Below are positions 1 to 6,370 of a stretch of 6,952 nt of DNA, in pieces. Source of the DNA: Deltaproteobacteria bacterium (GTDB lineage Bacteria; Myxococcota_A; UBA9042; DTJE01). Location of the stretch: assembly GCA_016784945.1 (NCBI GenBank), contig JADHTP010000170.1, positions 1 to 6,952 on the forward strand, written 5' to 3'. The notes beneath the pieces were generated by a model. The model had not been told where the DNA came from. It ran no database searches and saw nothing but the letters and a program-made list of their open reading frames with translations. Both the position numbers and the translations under genes were made by a program. Position 1 is the stretch's first letter. Each line of letters begins with the position of its first letter.

Positions 1-1
1 C

Positions 2-1507
2 TTCATTCCGGCCGGTGACGGGGACTACGTCATCGGCCTGGATGCTGCGTTCGACAGCACGCTGTACGTGGTCGGCGATTGCCAGGACATCTTCAACAGC
101 TGCGTTGCGGGCCTCGATGGGCCCGCAGGCACGCCGGAGGAACTGACCCTGGCCCTGACGGGATCAACCACGTATTACGTGATCGTGGACGGGTTCAGCA
201 ATTCGACCAACGTGGCCGGGGGATACACGTTGTCGATCGCCACCGAGGGTGACAACTGCGACGCACCGATCACCTACGCTTCCGTGCCTTTCCAGCATGC
301 AGGGGACACCTCTTACATGACCAGCGACTACTCCGCCGTCGCATCCGTGTGTCCGGGCATGGACACGACACAGGGCATGTTGTCCCCCGACGAGGTCATC
401 CGGTTCTCGCCCTCCCAAACGGAGGCCTACGACCTCACCCTGGACGCCCAGTACTCGGCTTCGATGTACGTCGTGACCAATTGCGACGACGTGGGCACTT
501 CCTGCCTGGGCGCCGTGGAGGACACCACGGACGATCCCTCCAAACTCACGCTGGATCTCACCAGCGGGACCACGTACTACGTCATCGTGGACGGCATGGG
601 AGAAGGGGGAGGTCAACAGGGCGCCTTCACATTGAGTGTCGATACGGCCTGCGCCCCCGACTGCACCGGCGGCAAGATCTGCGGTGATGACGGATGCGGC
701 GGATCCTGCGGTGAATGTCCCCAGGGGACCTGGTGCAGCGGTTCCACGTCCTGTGTTCCGACCACGTGCACGGACCTGGTGGAGTGCGTGAGAGGGTGCC
801 CCGTGCTCTCCACCTGCTTCGACCTTTGCGACGACACGGCCTTGCCGTCCACCGCTTCACTGTATTGGGAGGTGATCAACTGCGTGGTGGTCGAGTGCGG
901 CGCGGACCCGGACCTCACCTGCTTCGACGGGGCCGTGGCCGGCGCCTGTTCCACCCAGGGCGATGCCTGCACGGCGGACGAGGGATGCGTGCCCGACTGC
1001 GCGGATAGGGAATGCGGCGACGACGGTTGTCAAGGCTCCTGCGGGACCTGCGACATCGAGGGAATGGTCTGCGACCCGGGTGGAATCTGCGTTCCCGAAG
1101 GACAGGACTGCGATGTGCCCATTCCCATCACGGTCCCGGCCTCGGTGACGGGGTACACCTTCGGGGGCAGCAATACCTATGCATTTGCTACCGGCGAGTG
1201 CCCCGGCGAAACGGGGGGGTACGGTTCCAATTCGGAGGACCGGGTGTATTCGTTCTCACCGGCCACCTCGGGTTCGTTCCAGGTTACGCTGACGCCCGAC
1301 AACTTCGATTCCGTGGTCTATGTGGTCACGGACTGCGCGGACGTCACGAACACCTGCCTGGGTGCGGCCGAGGAAACCGGCGTGGCGGCCGAGCAGTTGA
1401 CCCTGTCCCTAACCTCCGGAACCACCTACTACGTCATCGTGGACGGGGCCTCCGATGGCGCCGACGCAGGGTCCTACACACTGGCGGTGGACCCCGCGGT
1501 CGAGTAG
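2..1507 (+). CDS. Modular secreted Cys-rich repeat protein, C-terminal part (5' end cut by window edge)
   Basis: The reading frame is open from the first complete codon at position 2 to TAG at 1505-1507, giving 501 visible residues. The GTG at 68 lies inside a repeat module and is not a true start. The order is: a partial beta-rich module (2-250), a full module (251-649), a Cys-rich knot with a CGDDGCGGSCG core (650-760), a Cys-rich, probably helical domain (about 761-985), a second Cys-rich knot with CGDDGCQGSCG (986-1096), and a third beta module (1097-1504). Each beta module carries a YVV.(D/N)C...C core, a run of alternating Leu/Thr, and T-T-Y-Y-V-I-V-D-G near its end, resembling the pre-peptidase C-terminal/jelly-roll-like repeats of myxobacterial surface proteins. 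The many paired cysteines imply folding outside the cytoplasm; the N-terminal signal would lie outside the window. No sorting tail or catalytic motif is visible at the C-terminus. The probable role is adhesion or binding at the cell surface, but the ligand is unknown. Family placement is from memory of similar proteins, not from a search. Confidence 0.85.
   Translation, partial: FIPAGDGDYVIGLDAAFDSTLYVVGDCQDIFNSCVAGLDGPAGTPEELTLALTGSTTYYVIVDGFSNSTNVAGGYTLSIATEGDNCDAPITYASVPFQHAGDTSYMTSDYSAVASVCPGMDTTQGMLSPDEVIRFSPSQTEAYDLTLDAQYSASMYVVTNCDDVGTSCLGAVEDTTDDPSKLTLDLTSGTTYYVIVDGMGEGGGQQGAFTLSVDTACAPDCTGGKICGDDGCGGSCGECPQGTWCSGSTSCVPTTCTDLVECVRGCPVLSTCFDLCDDTALPSTASLYWEVINCVVVECGADPDLTCFDGAVAGACSTQGDACTADEGCVPDCADRECGDDGCQGSCGTCDIEGMVCDPGGICVPEGQDCDVPIPITVPASVTGYTFGGSNTYAFATGECPGETGGYGSNSEDRVYSFSPATSGSFQVTLTPDNFDSVVYVVTDCADVTNTCLGAAEETGVAAEQLTLSLTSGTTYYVIVDGASDGADAGSYTLAVDPAVE
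167..193 (+). repeat. Repeat motif copy 1 (TTYYVIVDG) in the modular protein
   Basis: This 27-bp block encodes T-T-Y-Y-V-I-V-D-G and recurs nearly unchanged at 569-595 and 1421-1447, differing mostly at third codon positions. It marks the conserved last strands of each beta module. The synonymous drift suggests module duplication followed by selection on the protein sequence. Confidence 0.8.
569..595 (+). repeat. Repeat motif copy 2 (TTYYVIVDG) in the modular protein
   Basis: Second copy of the conserved block, encoding the same nine residues 402 bp after copy 1. That distance corresponds to one complete beta module of 134 residues with no insertion. Confidence 0.8.
1421..1447 (+). repeat. 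Repeat motif copy 3 (TTYYVIVDG) in the modular protein
   Basis: Third copy, 852 bp after copy 2. The extra spacing holds the two Cys-rich knots and the helical Cys domain inserted between the second and third beta modules. Confidence 0.8.
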
Positions 1508-1583
1508 CGGACCGGCGGGCGGTTTGACCCCGGCCGACCTCAGGCCGTACCATCGTTTCAGCATCAAGGATGGGAACGAGCCC

Positions 1584-3434
1584 ATGGCAAGCCCCCTGCA
1601 GGAACTGATCGACCGTGGCCCCGTGGTGTTTGACGGCGCCATGGGCACCCTGCTGTACAGCCGCGGGATCTTCATCAACCGGAACTTCGACGAGCTGAAC
1701 CTTTCGAGGCCGGACCTGGTGGAAAAGGCTCACGCCGACTACCTGAAAGCCGGCGCCATGATCCTCACGGCCAACACCTTCGGCGCCAACGAAGTGAAAC
1801 TGTCCCGGCATGGCCTGGAAGGCCGCGCCAACGACATCAATCGGACGGGGGTGGAACTGGCCCGGTCGGTTGCCGGATCCAAGGCACTGGTGGCGGGCTC
1901 CATAGGGCCCACGGGTATCATTCCCGACGTCTTCGACCTGGGCCAGATGGAGAACCTGAGGAGCGTCTTCAGTGCCCAGGCGCGGGCTCTCCTGGAGGCC
2001 GGGCCGGACCTGCTCCTGCTCGAAACCTTCCGGCACCCGGTGGAAATGCAGGCCGCCCTGTCCGCCGTGCGTCCCCTGGCCGATTGCCCCGTGGTCGCGA
2101 CCATGGTTTTCGACGAGGAATGTCGGACAGCTGACGGCCTGGCCCCGGACCGGGTGGCGGCGTTGCTGGCGGAATGGGGTGCCGACGTGGTGGGTGCCAA
2201 CTGCGGCGAAGGCCCCAGCCGGGTTCACGATTGCGCCCCCCTCATGTTGAATACCGGACTTCCCGTGCTGGCCCAGCCCAACGCGGGCCACCCGAGGCGG
2301 GTGGAGGGCCGGGTGATCTACCTGACCACGCCCGAGTACTTAGGCGAATACGCCAAGCGTTTCATCCGGGCCGGCGTCAAACTCGTGGGCGGTTGCTGCG
2401 GGACCACGCCGGACCACATCCGGCAGATCGCCGCCGAGGCTCGAATGGTTGGCGGCGGTCGCGTGACGATTCCCGAGACGGCCCTCAGCACGGATTCGCC
2501 GAGCACCGAGGTCCTGGAACCCGTTGAACTGACCGAGCGTTCCAACCTGGGGAGGGAACTGGTCGGGGGCTTCGTGGTGAGCGTGGAAGTGGACCCCCCG
2601 TCGGGGGCCGATCCGACGTCGGCCATCGAAGGGGCGATGAAGCTGGCCGAGGCAGGTGTCCGGTTCGTGAACATCGCGGACGGACCCAGGGCCACGGCGC
2701 GCATGGCGCCACTGTCCCTGGCCCAGTTGCTGGTCCAGAAGACCGACGTGGAACCCATCATCCACGTGACCTGTCGCGACAGGAACCTGCTGGGGATCCA
2801 GGCCGACCTCATGGGGGCCCACGCCCTCGGATTGCGCAACCTGCTGGTCATCACCGGGGATCCGTCCAAGCTGGGGGACTATCCCATGGCCACCACGGTC
2901 TATGACCTGGATTCCGTGGGCCTCCTGCGCCTGGTGTCCAGCCTGAACTGCGGGCTGGAACCATCGGGACGCCGGATGAAGGGGGCCACGGCCTTCGTGA
3001 AGGGATCAGGCGTGGAACCGGGGTCCGAGGAACTGGAAAGGGAGATCGACCGTCTCCACCGCAAGGTGGAAGCGGGCGCCGAGTTCGTCATGACTCAGCC
3101 GGTCTATGACAGGGAGGTCATGGGCCGGTTCCTGGACGGTATACGGGACCTGGACGTGCCCGTGATGATGGGCATCCTCCCACTGGCGTCCCACCGGAAC
3201 GCCGAGTTTCTGCACCACGAGGTCCCGGGAATGACCATTCCCGCCCCCATCCGCGAGCGCATGAAGACCGCCGGATCGGGGCCCGCCGCCCGGGAAGAGG
3301 GCATCCTGATTGCACGGGAGGTGCTCGCGGCCTTCGTGGATCGAGTCCAGGGCTGTTACATCATGCCGCCCTTCGACCGCTTCGAGACGGCCCTGGCGGT
3401 CCTGGAAGGCATCGACCTGCCCACCGGCTCTTAG
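1584..3434 (+). CDS. Bifunctional homocysteine S-methyltransferase / 5,10-methylenetetrahydrofolate reductase
   Basis: This cytoplasmic enzyme is predicted to reduce 5,10-methylene-THF to 5-methyl-THF and to methylate homocysteine to methionine. The 616-residue product matches the usual length (about 610) of the YitJ-type fusion. Residues 1-300 are the Zn-dependent methyltransferase barrel: FDGAMGT near the N-terminus, Zn ligand Cys207 in GANCGEGP, and Cys271-Cys272 in GGCCGTTPDHI. Residues about 330-616 are the MetF-like FAD barrel: SVEVDPPSG with Glu335 (equivalent to the catalytic Glu28 of E. coli MetF), VTCRDRN, ITGDP with Asp426, and TQPVYD. The start at 1584 is chosen because FDGAMGT then falls at the normal distance from the N-terminus; the frame is open upstream to 1455 but overlaps the previous gene. 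The Shine-Dalgarno sequence is weak (GGGAACGAG just upstream). No cobalamin-binding domain is present, so the methyl donor and any B12 partner cannot be told from this gene alone. No S-box riboswitch fits in the 76-bp gap from the preceding gene. Confidence 0.95.
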   Translation: MASPLQELIDRGPVVFDGAMGTLLYSRGIFINRNFDELNLSRPDLVEKAHADYLKAGAMILTANTFGANEVKLSRHGLEGRANDINRTGVELARSVAGSKALVAGSIGPTGIIPDVFDLGQMENLRSVFSAQARALLEAGPDLLLLETFRHPVEMQAALSAVRPLADCPVVATMVFDEECRTADGLAPDRVAALLAEWGADVVGANCGEGPSRVHDCAPLMLNTGLPVLAQPNAGHPRRVEGRVIYLTTPEYLGEYAKRFIRAGVKLVGGCCGTTPDHIRQIAAEARMVGGGRVTIPETALSTDSPSTEVLEPVELTERSNLGRELVGGFVVSVEVDPPSGADPTSAIEGAMKLAEAGVRFVNIADGPRATARMAPLSLAQLLVQKTDVEPIIHVTCRDRNLLGIQADLMGAHALGLRNLLVITGDPSKLGDYPMATTVYDLDSVGLLRLVSSLNCGLEPSGRRMKGATAFVKGSGVEPGSEELEREIDRLHRKVEAGAEFVMTQPVYDREVMGRFLDGIRDLDVPVMMGILPLASHRNAEFLHHEVPGMTIPAPIRERMKTAGSGPAAREEGILIAREVLAAFVDRVQGCYIMPPFDRFETALAVLEGIDLPTGS

Positions 3435-5086
3435 AAACAGGTCCAGATATCGGGGATCAGACCGTCTGGAACGTAGGGCCTGGAGGACAGGGAGAAGCGC
3501 TCGGGGAACAGCAGGCCCTTGGTCTTGTACTGTACGTCCACGTAATAGACCGTGTTCCCCTGCAGGGGGGCCGGGACCAGCCTGGTGTACACGCCGCCGC
3601 CCAGTTCGTCCATCTCGGTGCTGAAGAAAAGGTGGGCGTTGTCGTTGCTGGCCCAGAACCGGACCTTTTCCACGTCATAACCGGTTCCGCCGGTGTCCAC
3701 GGTGGCCTGGACCATGGTGGCGAGGCCGACGGATTCCGCCGTCACTTCGGGCATCGCCGGGAGATACTGGTACTTGGCATCGGTACCGAACCAGTGCCTG
3801 AACCAAAGGCGCTGTCCACCGGAGGCGCGAAGGGCGGCCCTCTCGGCGATGACCTTTTCGTCTTCGATGAGCATGAAGGGGTAGCAACCGTGGTCGAAGT
3901 TCCCCGCGATGGACGTGCGTTTGTCGGTCCCGTTAATGGCATCGTAGGTGGCCAGGTGTGCCGTGAGGGGAAAAAACTCGTCCGAGGAACCATTGACCAT
4001 CATGATCCGGGCCTTCGTGTTCGGCAGCAGCACGCGGGCATCCAGGTTCTTTATCAGGGACGCCCACTGCGTGCTCTGGATGTCGAGGCCTGCCTCCAGC
4101 AGCAAGGTATGCTGCCATGCTGCGGGGGACTCCGTGGCCACGTCCCAGGCGCCCGTGCCGCTGAGGGGCACCGACACCTTGATCCGTTCGTCCACGGCCG
4201 CGGCAACCAGGCTGGCCGCCCCGCCACCGGAATGGCCCGTGATGCCCAGGCGTTGCGGGTCCACGTCCCCCCGTGATTCCAGGCAGGTCACGGCCCGCAT
4301 GGCGGCCACGTAGTGACCCCAGAACCAGCTTCCCCTTGGATCGGGAACCGTGTCGAACAGGCGATACCCGTTGTCGTGGCCTGCCGGCAGACCTTCCGAC
4401 TGCGTATCCAGGTTGTCGGGATCGGACGGGTCAACGCCGCCGGGACCCGTATACGCGATGGTGAACATCCCCAGTAGAGCGGCCGTGCCCGTTGCGTTCG
4501 CTTCCTTGGCGAATCCGCCCAGCCCGTGGGCATAGACCACGCCTGGCATAACCTCCGAACCCACGGGCCTGGCGGCGAATCCCCGGATCTCGATGGGCTG
4601 GAGTTGTCCGCCGATGGATTCCCAGGACTGGTATGACAGCTTCCAGACGTCCAGCAGGACCCCGTCCTTGATGGCCGTTTTGTGGCCCGTGAAGTTGCAT
4701 GCGGCCGTGGTCTGGCTCCCGATCATGGGCATGTCGAAAATCGGCGCCGGCCCCACTGGGTCTTCGTCCTCGAATCCGGGGTCTTCCTGTCCCCAGTCGG
4801 CGTCTACGGGATCCGTGACGTCCGGGTCGTCGGGAAGATCCCCTGGACCGGGATCATCCATGCCCGGATCGGCCGGGATCTCGGCACCTTTCCCGTCCGT
4901 ACCGGGGGTGTCCGACAAGGGGAGTTCCGGCCGGTGATCCAGGTCTTTAGGGGCGTCCTGGGCCGCCAGGTCCCCGGGATCGATGGTCACGTCCTGGGGG
5001 GTGGAGTCGGTCCCCCCATCCCCGGGCCCACTGCCCGATCCGCAGCCCAGCAGGCCCATCACCAACAGTAGGACCAGGCGTTTCAT
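3431..5086 (-). CDS. Secreted alpha/beta-hydrolase lipoprotein
   Basis: The 551-residue product starts with a lipoprotein signal, MKRLVLLLVMGLLGC, with lipobox LLGC and Cys15 as the lipidation site. Residues 16-113 form an Asp/Pro/Gly-rich, acidic, low-complexity tether typical of deltaproteobacterial surface lipoproteins. The catalytic domain (about 130-440) has an HGLGG oxyanion-type loop at 187-191, the nucleophile elbow G-H-S-G-G with Ser286, a probable acid Asp369 in NGSSDEFF, and a probable base His399 in NFDHGC. That order fits the dienelactone hydrolase / acetyl-xylan esterase / prolyl oligopeptidase superfamily, so esterase or peptidase action outside the cell is likely; the substrate is unknown. 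Residues about 445-551 form a beta-rich tail reminiscent of the C-terminal part of PhoPQ-activated (PqaA) proteins. The start at 5086 is set by the signal peptide and an AGGA 9 nt upstream; the frame is open to a TTG at 5254, but that extension is Arg/Cys-rich and would bury the signal. Translation is probably coupled to the small ORF at 5083-5223. Confidence 0.9.
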   Translation of the reverse strand: MKRLVLLLVMGLLGCGSGSGPGDGGTDSTPQDVTIDPGDLAAQDAPKDLDHRPELPLSDTPGTDGKGAEIPADPGMDDPGPGDLPDDPDVTDPVDADWGQEDPGFEDEDPVGPAPIFDMPMIGSQTTAACNFTGHKTAIKDGVLLDVWKLSYQSWESIGGQLQPIEIRGFAARPVGSEVMPGVVYAHGLGGFAKEANATGTAALLGMFTIAYTGPGGVDPSDPDNLDTQSEGLPAGHDNGYRLFDTVPDPRGSWFWGHYVAAMRAVTCLESRGDVDPQRLGITGHSGGGAASLVAAAVDERIKVSVPLSGTGAWDVATESPAAWQHTLLLEAGLDIQSTQWASLIKNLDARVLLPNTKARIMMVNGSSDEFFPLTAHLATYDAINGTDKRTSIAGNFDHGCYPFMLIEDEKVIAERAALRASGGQRLWFRHWFGTDAKYQYLPAMPEVTAESVGLATMVQATVDTGGTGYDVEKVRFWASNDNAHLFFSTEMDELGGGVYTRLVPAPLQGNTVYYVDVQYKTKGLLFPERFSLSSRPYVPDGLIPDIWTCF

Positions 5087-5223
5087 TGGGCGATTTCCTC
5101 GTCCAGGGTGGTTCCGTCGGGTGCGTCCGGGACATCGGACACAGGGTGGGGCGACGGGTCGGCGTCGCCGCAACCCGCCGCACAGACGGCATCCCAGCAG
5201 GCAATGAACGCGCTCCATTTCAT
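5083..5223 (-). CDS. Small 46-residue ORF, possible mini-lipoprotein, coupled to the hydrolase
   Basis: This is an unrecognised small gene. On the minus strand an ATG at 5223-5221 is preceded by GAGGTGA (5233-5227), a near-perfect Shine-Dalgarno with six bases between GAGG and the start. The ORF runs 46 codons to a TGA that overlaps the ATG of the hydrolase gene in the classic ATGA arrangement (5086-5083), which favours translational coupling. The peptide begins MKWSAFIACWDAVCAAGC and continues as a D/P-rich acidic tail to ...LDEEIAQ. Cysteines are at 9, 14 and 18. The pattern (Lys, hydrophobic stretch, A-A-G-C, then G-D and an Asp/Pro tail) resembles a very short lipoprotein whose tail matches the tether style of its neighbour. 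However, Asp11 in the hydrophobic part makes export uncertain. Alternatives are a leader peptide that controls hydrolase translation, or the remnant of a longer lipoprotein. Position and SD support translation; function is unknown. Confidence 0.6.
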   Translation of the reverse strand: MKWSAFIACWDAVCAAGCGDADPSPHPVSDVPDAPDGTTLDEEIAQ

Positions 5224-5226
5224 GAT

Positions 5227-5233
5227 TCACCTC
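5227..5233 (-). promoter_or_regulatory. Strong Shine-Dalgarno of the 46-codon ORF
   Basis: The minus strand reads GAGGTGA, complementary to the 3' end of 16S rRNA over seven bases. It lies three bases before the ATG at 5223 (six counted from GAGG). It is stronger than the SD of the hydrolase itself, and is the main reason to call the small ORF real. Confidence 0.65.
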
Positions 5234-5289
5234 GCAGACGAACAGTCTATTCAATACGGGTGGCCCCGTCGAATACCCAACCGCGCACC

Positions 5290-5338
5290 GATTGACGGTG
5301 GTCTGCGTACGGTGGACTGCGGACGAAAAACCCTTGAC
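5290..5338 (+). repeat. Degenerate heptamer array running into the rplM -35 box
   Basis: Seven consecutive 7-bp units, phased from 5290, all end in C and six of the seven end in AC. Examples are GATTGAC at 5290, GGTGGTC at 5297, GGTGGAC at 5311, TGCGGAC at 5318 and CCTTGAC at 5332. Within it, the 14-bp segments 5295-5308 and 5309-5322 are tandem copies matching at 12 of 14 positions. The last unit contains the TTGAC of the promoter. It may be a degenerate short tandem repeat or an upstream activator site; its function is unknown. Confidence 0.4.
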
Positions 5339-5362
5339 TTCCCCCGACCGTTCGGTTACAAA
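5334..5362 (+). promoter_or_regulatory. Sigma70-type promoter of rplM-rpsI
   Basis: The -35 box TTGACT (5334-5339, five of six consensus bases) and the -10 box TACAAA (5357-5362, four of six) are separated by the ideal 17 bp. Transcription should start near 5369, giving a leader of about 30 nt before rplM. That is too short for a folded L13-binding leader such as those known in other phyla. Confidence 0.65.
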
Positions 5363-5400
5363 TCCGCGCCTGTCCTTATGGAACGAAGAGGTCCGGGACC

Positions 5401-5847
5401 ATGGGAACGACGAAAAGCTTCAGAACCAACGATGTGGAGAGGGCCTGGTACGTGGTGGATATGACCGATCTACCCCTCGGTCGTGCCGCCACCCAGATCG
5501 CCACGATTCTTCGCGGCAAGCACAAACCACAGTTCACCCTTCATTCCGATGTGGGTGATTTCGTGGTGGCCGTGAACGCCAGCAAGACCACGCTGACCGG
5601 TAACAAGGCCGAGCGTGAGAAGTACCGCTGGCACACCGGGTACGTAGGTCATCTCAGGGGACGCACCCTGGGTGAGATGATGGAGAAGAAGCCCGAGTTC
5701 ATGGTCCGGAAGGCCGTGAAGGGCATGCTTCCCAAGGGGCCTCTGGGGCGTGCCATGCTCCGCAAGCTGAAGGTCTATGCCGGGGCGGAACACCCCCACG
5801 AGGCGCAGCAGCCTGAAGCCCTGGACATCTCTCAGAAGGCAAAATGA
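5401..5847 (+). CDS. rplM: 50S ribosomal protein L13
   Basis: The 148-residue product is an early-assembling 23S rRNA-binding protein of the large subunit. It shows the family signature from N- to C-terminus: WYVVD at 16-20, LGR.AT, LRGKHK at 37-42, the D.GDFVVAVNA strand at 50-60, HTGY, then VKGMLPKGPLGR at 106-117 and KVYAG..HPHEAQQP at 124-138. The length is close to the E. coli protein (142), with a few extra Lys/Ala residues at the C-terminus. The start at 5401 follows GAGGT (5388-5392) with an 8-nt spacer. It is the first gene of the usual rplM-rpsI pair, behind its own promoter. Confidence 0.98.
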   Translation: MGTTKSFRTNDVERAWYVVDMTDLPLGRAATQIATILRGKHKPQFTLHSDVGDFVVAVNASKTTLTGNKAEREKYRWHTGYVGHLRGRTLGEMMEKKPEFMVRKAVKGMLPKGPLGRAMLRKLKVYAGAEHPHEAQQPEALDISQKAK

Positions 5848-5848
5848 A

Positions 5849-5853
5849 GAGGT
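5849..5853 (+). promoter_or_regulatory. Ribosome binding site of rpsI
   Basis: GAGGT lies five bases before the rpsI ATG, in the 11-bp gap after the rplM stop. The surrounding ten bases, GAAGAGGTCC (5846-5855), are identical to those at the rplM ribosome binding site (5385-5394), so both genes may be initiated with similar strength. Confidence 0.7.
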
Positions 5854-5858
5854 CCTGA

Positions 5859-6257
5859 ATGCCAGCAACCAGTGAAAACGTGAGGGCCACCGGTCGGAGG
5901 AAGGAAGCCAGCGCCAGCGTGTGGCTGCAACCCGGCACCGGCAAGGTCGTGATCAACGGCCGTGATATCGAGGATTATTTCCACAGGGAAGTCCACCGCA
6001 TCACCATCCGTCAGCCCCTGGTGCTCATCGAGAAGCTCGAAGGCTTCGACATCAAGGCCACGGTGAAGGGCGGTGGCGAGACCGGTCAGGCCGGCGCCAT
6101 CCGTCACGGCATCGCGAGGGCCCTGGTGGAATTCGACCCGGACCTGCGTGCCCCGATCAAGAAGGCCGGCTTCCTCACCCGGGATGCCCGCTGCAAGGAA
6201 CGCAAGAAATACGGCCAGCCCGGCGCCCGCAAGCGCTTCCAGTATTCAAAACGGTAG
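5859..6257 (+). CDS. rpsI: 30S ribosomal protein S9
   Basis: The 132-residue product belongs to the 30S head, and its C-terminal tail reaches the P-site tRNA. The sequence shows ATGRRKEASA at 10-19, the GGGETGQAGAIRHGIARAL block at 71-89, GFLTRDAR at 104-111, and the basic C-terminus KERKKYG..GARK.FQYSKR with the conserved terminal Lys-Arg. The length is typical (about 130). It follows rplM by 11 bp and must be cotranscribed with it. No classical intrinsic terminator follows; the spacer beyond begins with an unstructured stretch and then a long inverted repeat (6320-6370). Confidence 0.98.
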   Translation: MPATSENVRATGRRKEASASVWLQPGTGKVVINGRDIEDYFHREVHRITIRQPLVLIEKLEGFDIKATVKGGGETGQAGAIRHGIARALVEFDPDLRAPIKKAGFLTRDARCKERKKYGQPGARKRFQYSKR

Positions 6258-6319
6258 AAGCCTCTCCGAAAACCGTCCTGTTCCGATTCCGGCTGCATCC
6301 CGACAGACTGCGTTACTTT

Positions 6320-6370
6320 CCCCGAAACGTCCTCGACGTAGGGCAGGGCTACGCCTGCGGCGTTTCGGGG
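6320..6370. repeat. Long inverted repeat with two competing inner hairpins
   Basis: The arms CCCCGAAACG (6320-6329) and CGTTTCGGGG (6361-6370) are perfect 10-bp complements around a 31-nt interior. Inside, CGTAG/CTACG (6337-6341 with 6349-6353) and GCAGG/CCTGC (6343-6347 with 6354-6358) can each pair, but not both at once. No T-run follows on either strand, so it is not a classical intrinsic terminator. It may be a REP-like intergenic element or an mRNA 3' structure for the rplM-rpsI transcript. Confidence 0.6.

Noticed and set aside
68..70. GTG at 68 as the start of the modular protein
   Set aside because: The frame is open upstream to the window edge and encodes the continuous start of the same beta module. 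There is no signal peptide after this codon.
1531..1547. Possible terminator hairpin (CGGCC / GGCCG) between the modular protein and the methyltransferase gene
   Set aside because: The stem is only five base pairs with a 7-nt loop and no T-run follows. In DNA this GC-rich such a stem is expected by chance.
1434..2291. Long antisense frame (285 codons) opposite the methyltransferase gene
   Set aside because: It is the mirror of a GC-rich, strongly conserved gene. Its product shows no domain and is rich in Gly/His/Arg in the way such shadows are, and no Shine-Dalgarno or promoter was noticed.
5236..5248. AGAC-5-GTCT inverted repeat upstream of the small ORF as an operator
   Set aside because: Only four-base arms; too short to separate from chance, although its position near a putative start of transcription is suitable.
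5087..5254. N-terminal extension of the hydrolase to a TTG at 5254
   Set aside because: The extension is Arg/Cys-rich, would bury the clear lipoprotein signal starting at 5086, and overlaps the small ORF that has the better ribosome binding site.
5249..5280. Minus-strand promoter for the small ORF-hydrolase unit (TTGGGT with TATTGA, 18-bp spacing)
   Set aside because: Each box matches only about half of the consensus. A promoter must lie somewhere in 5224-5400, but this one is not convincing enough to annotate.
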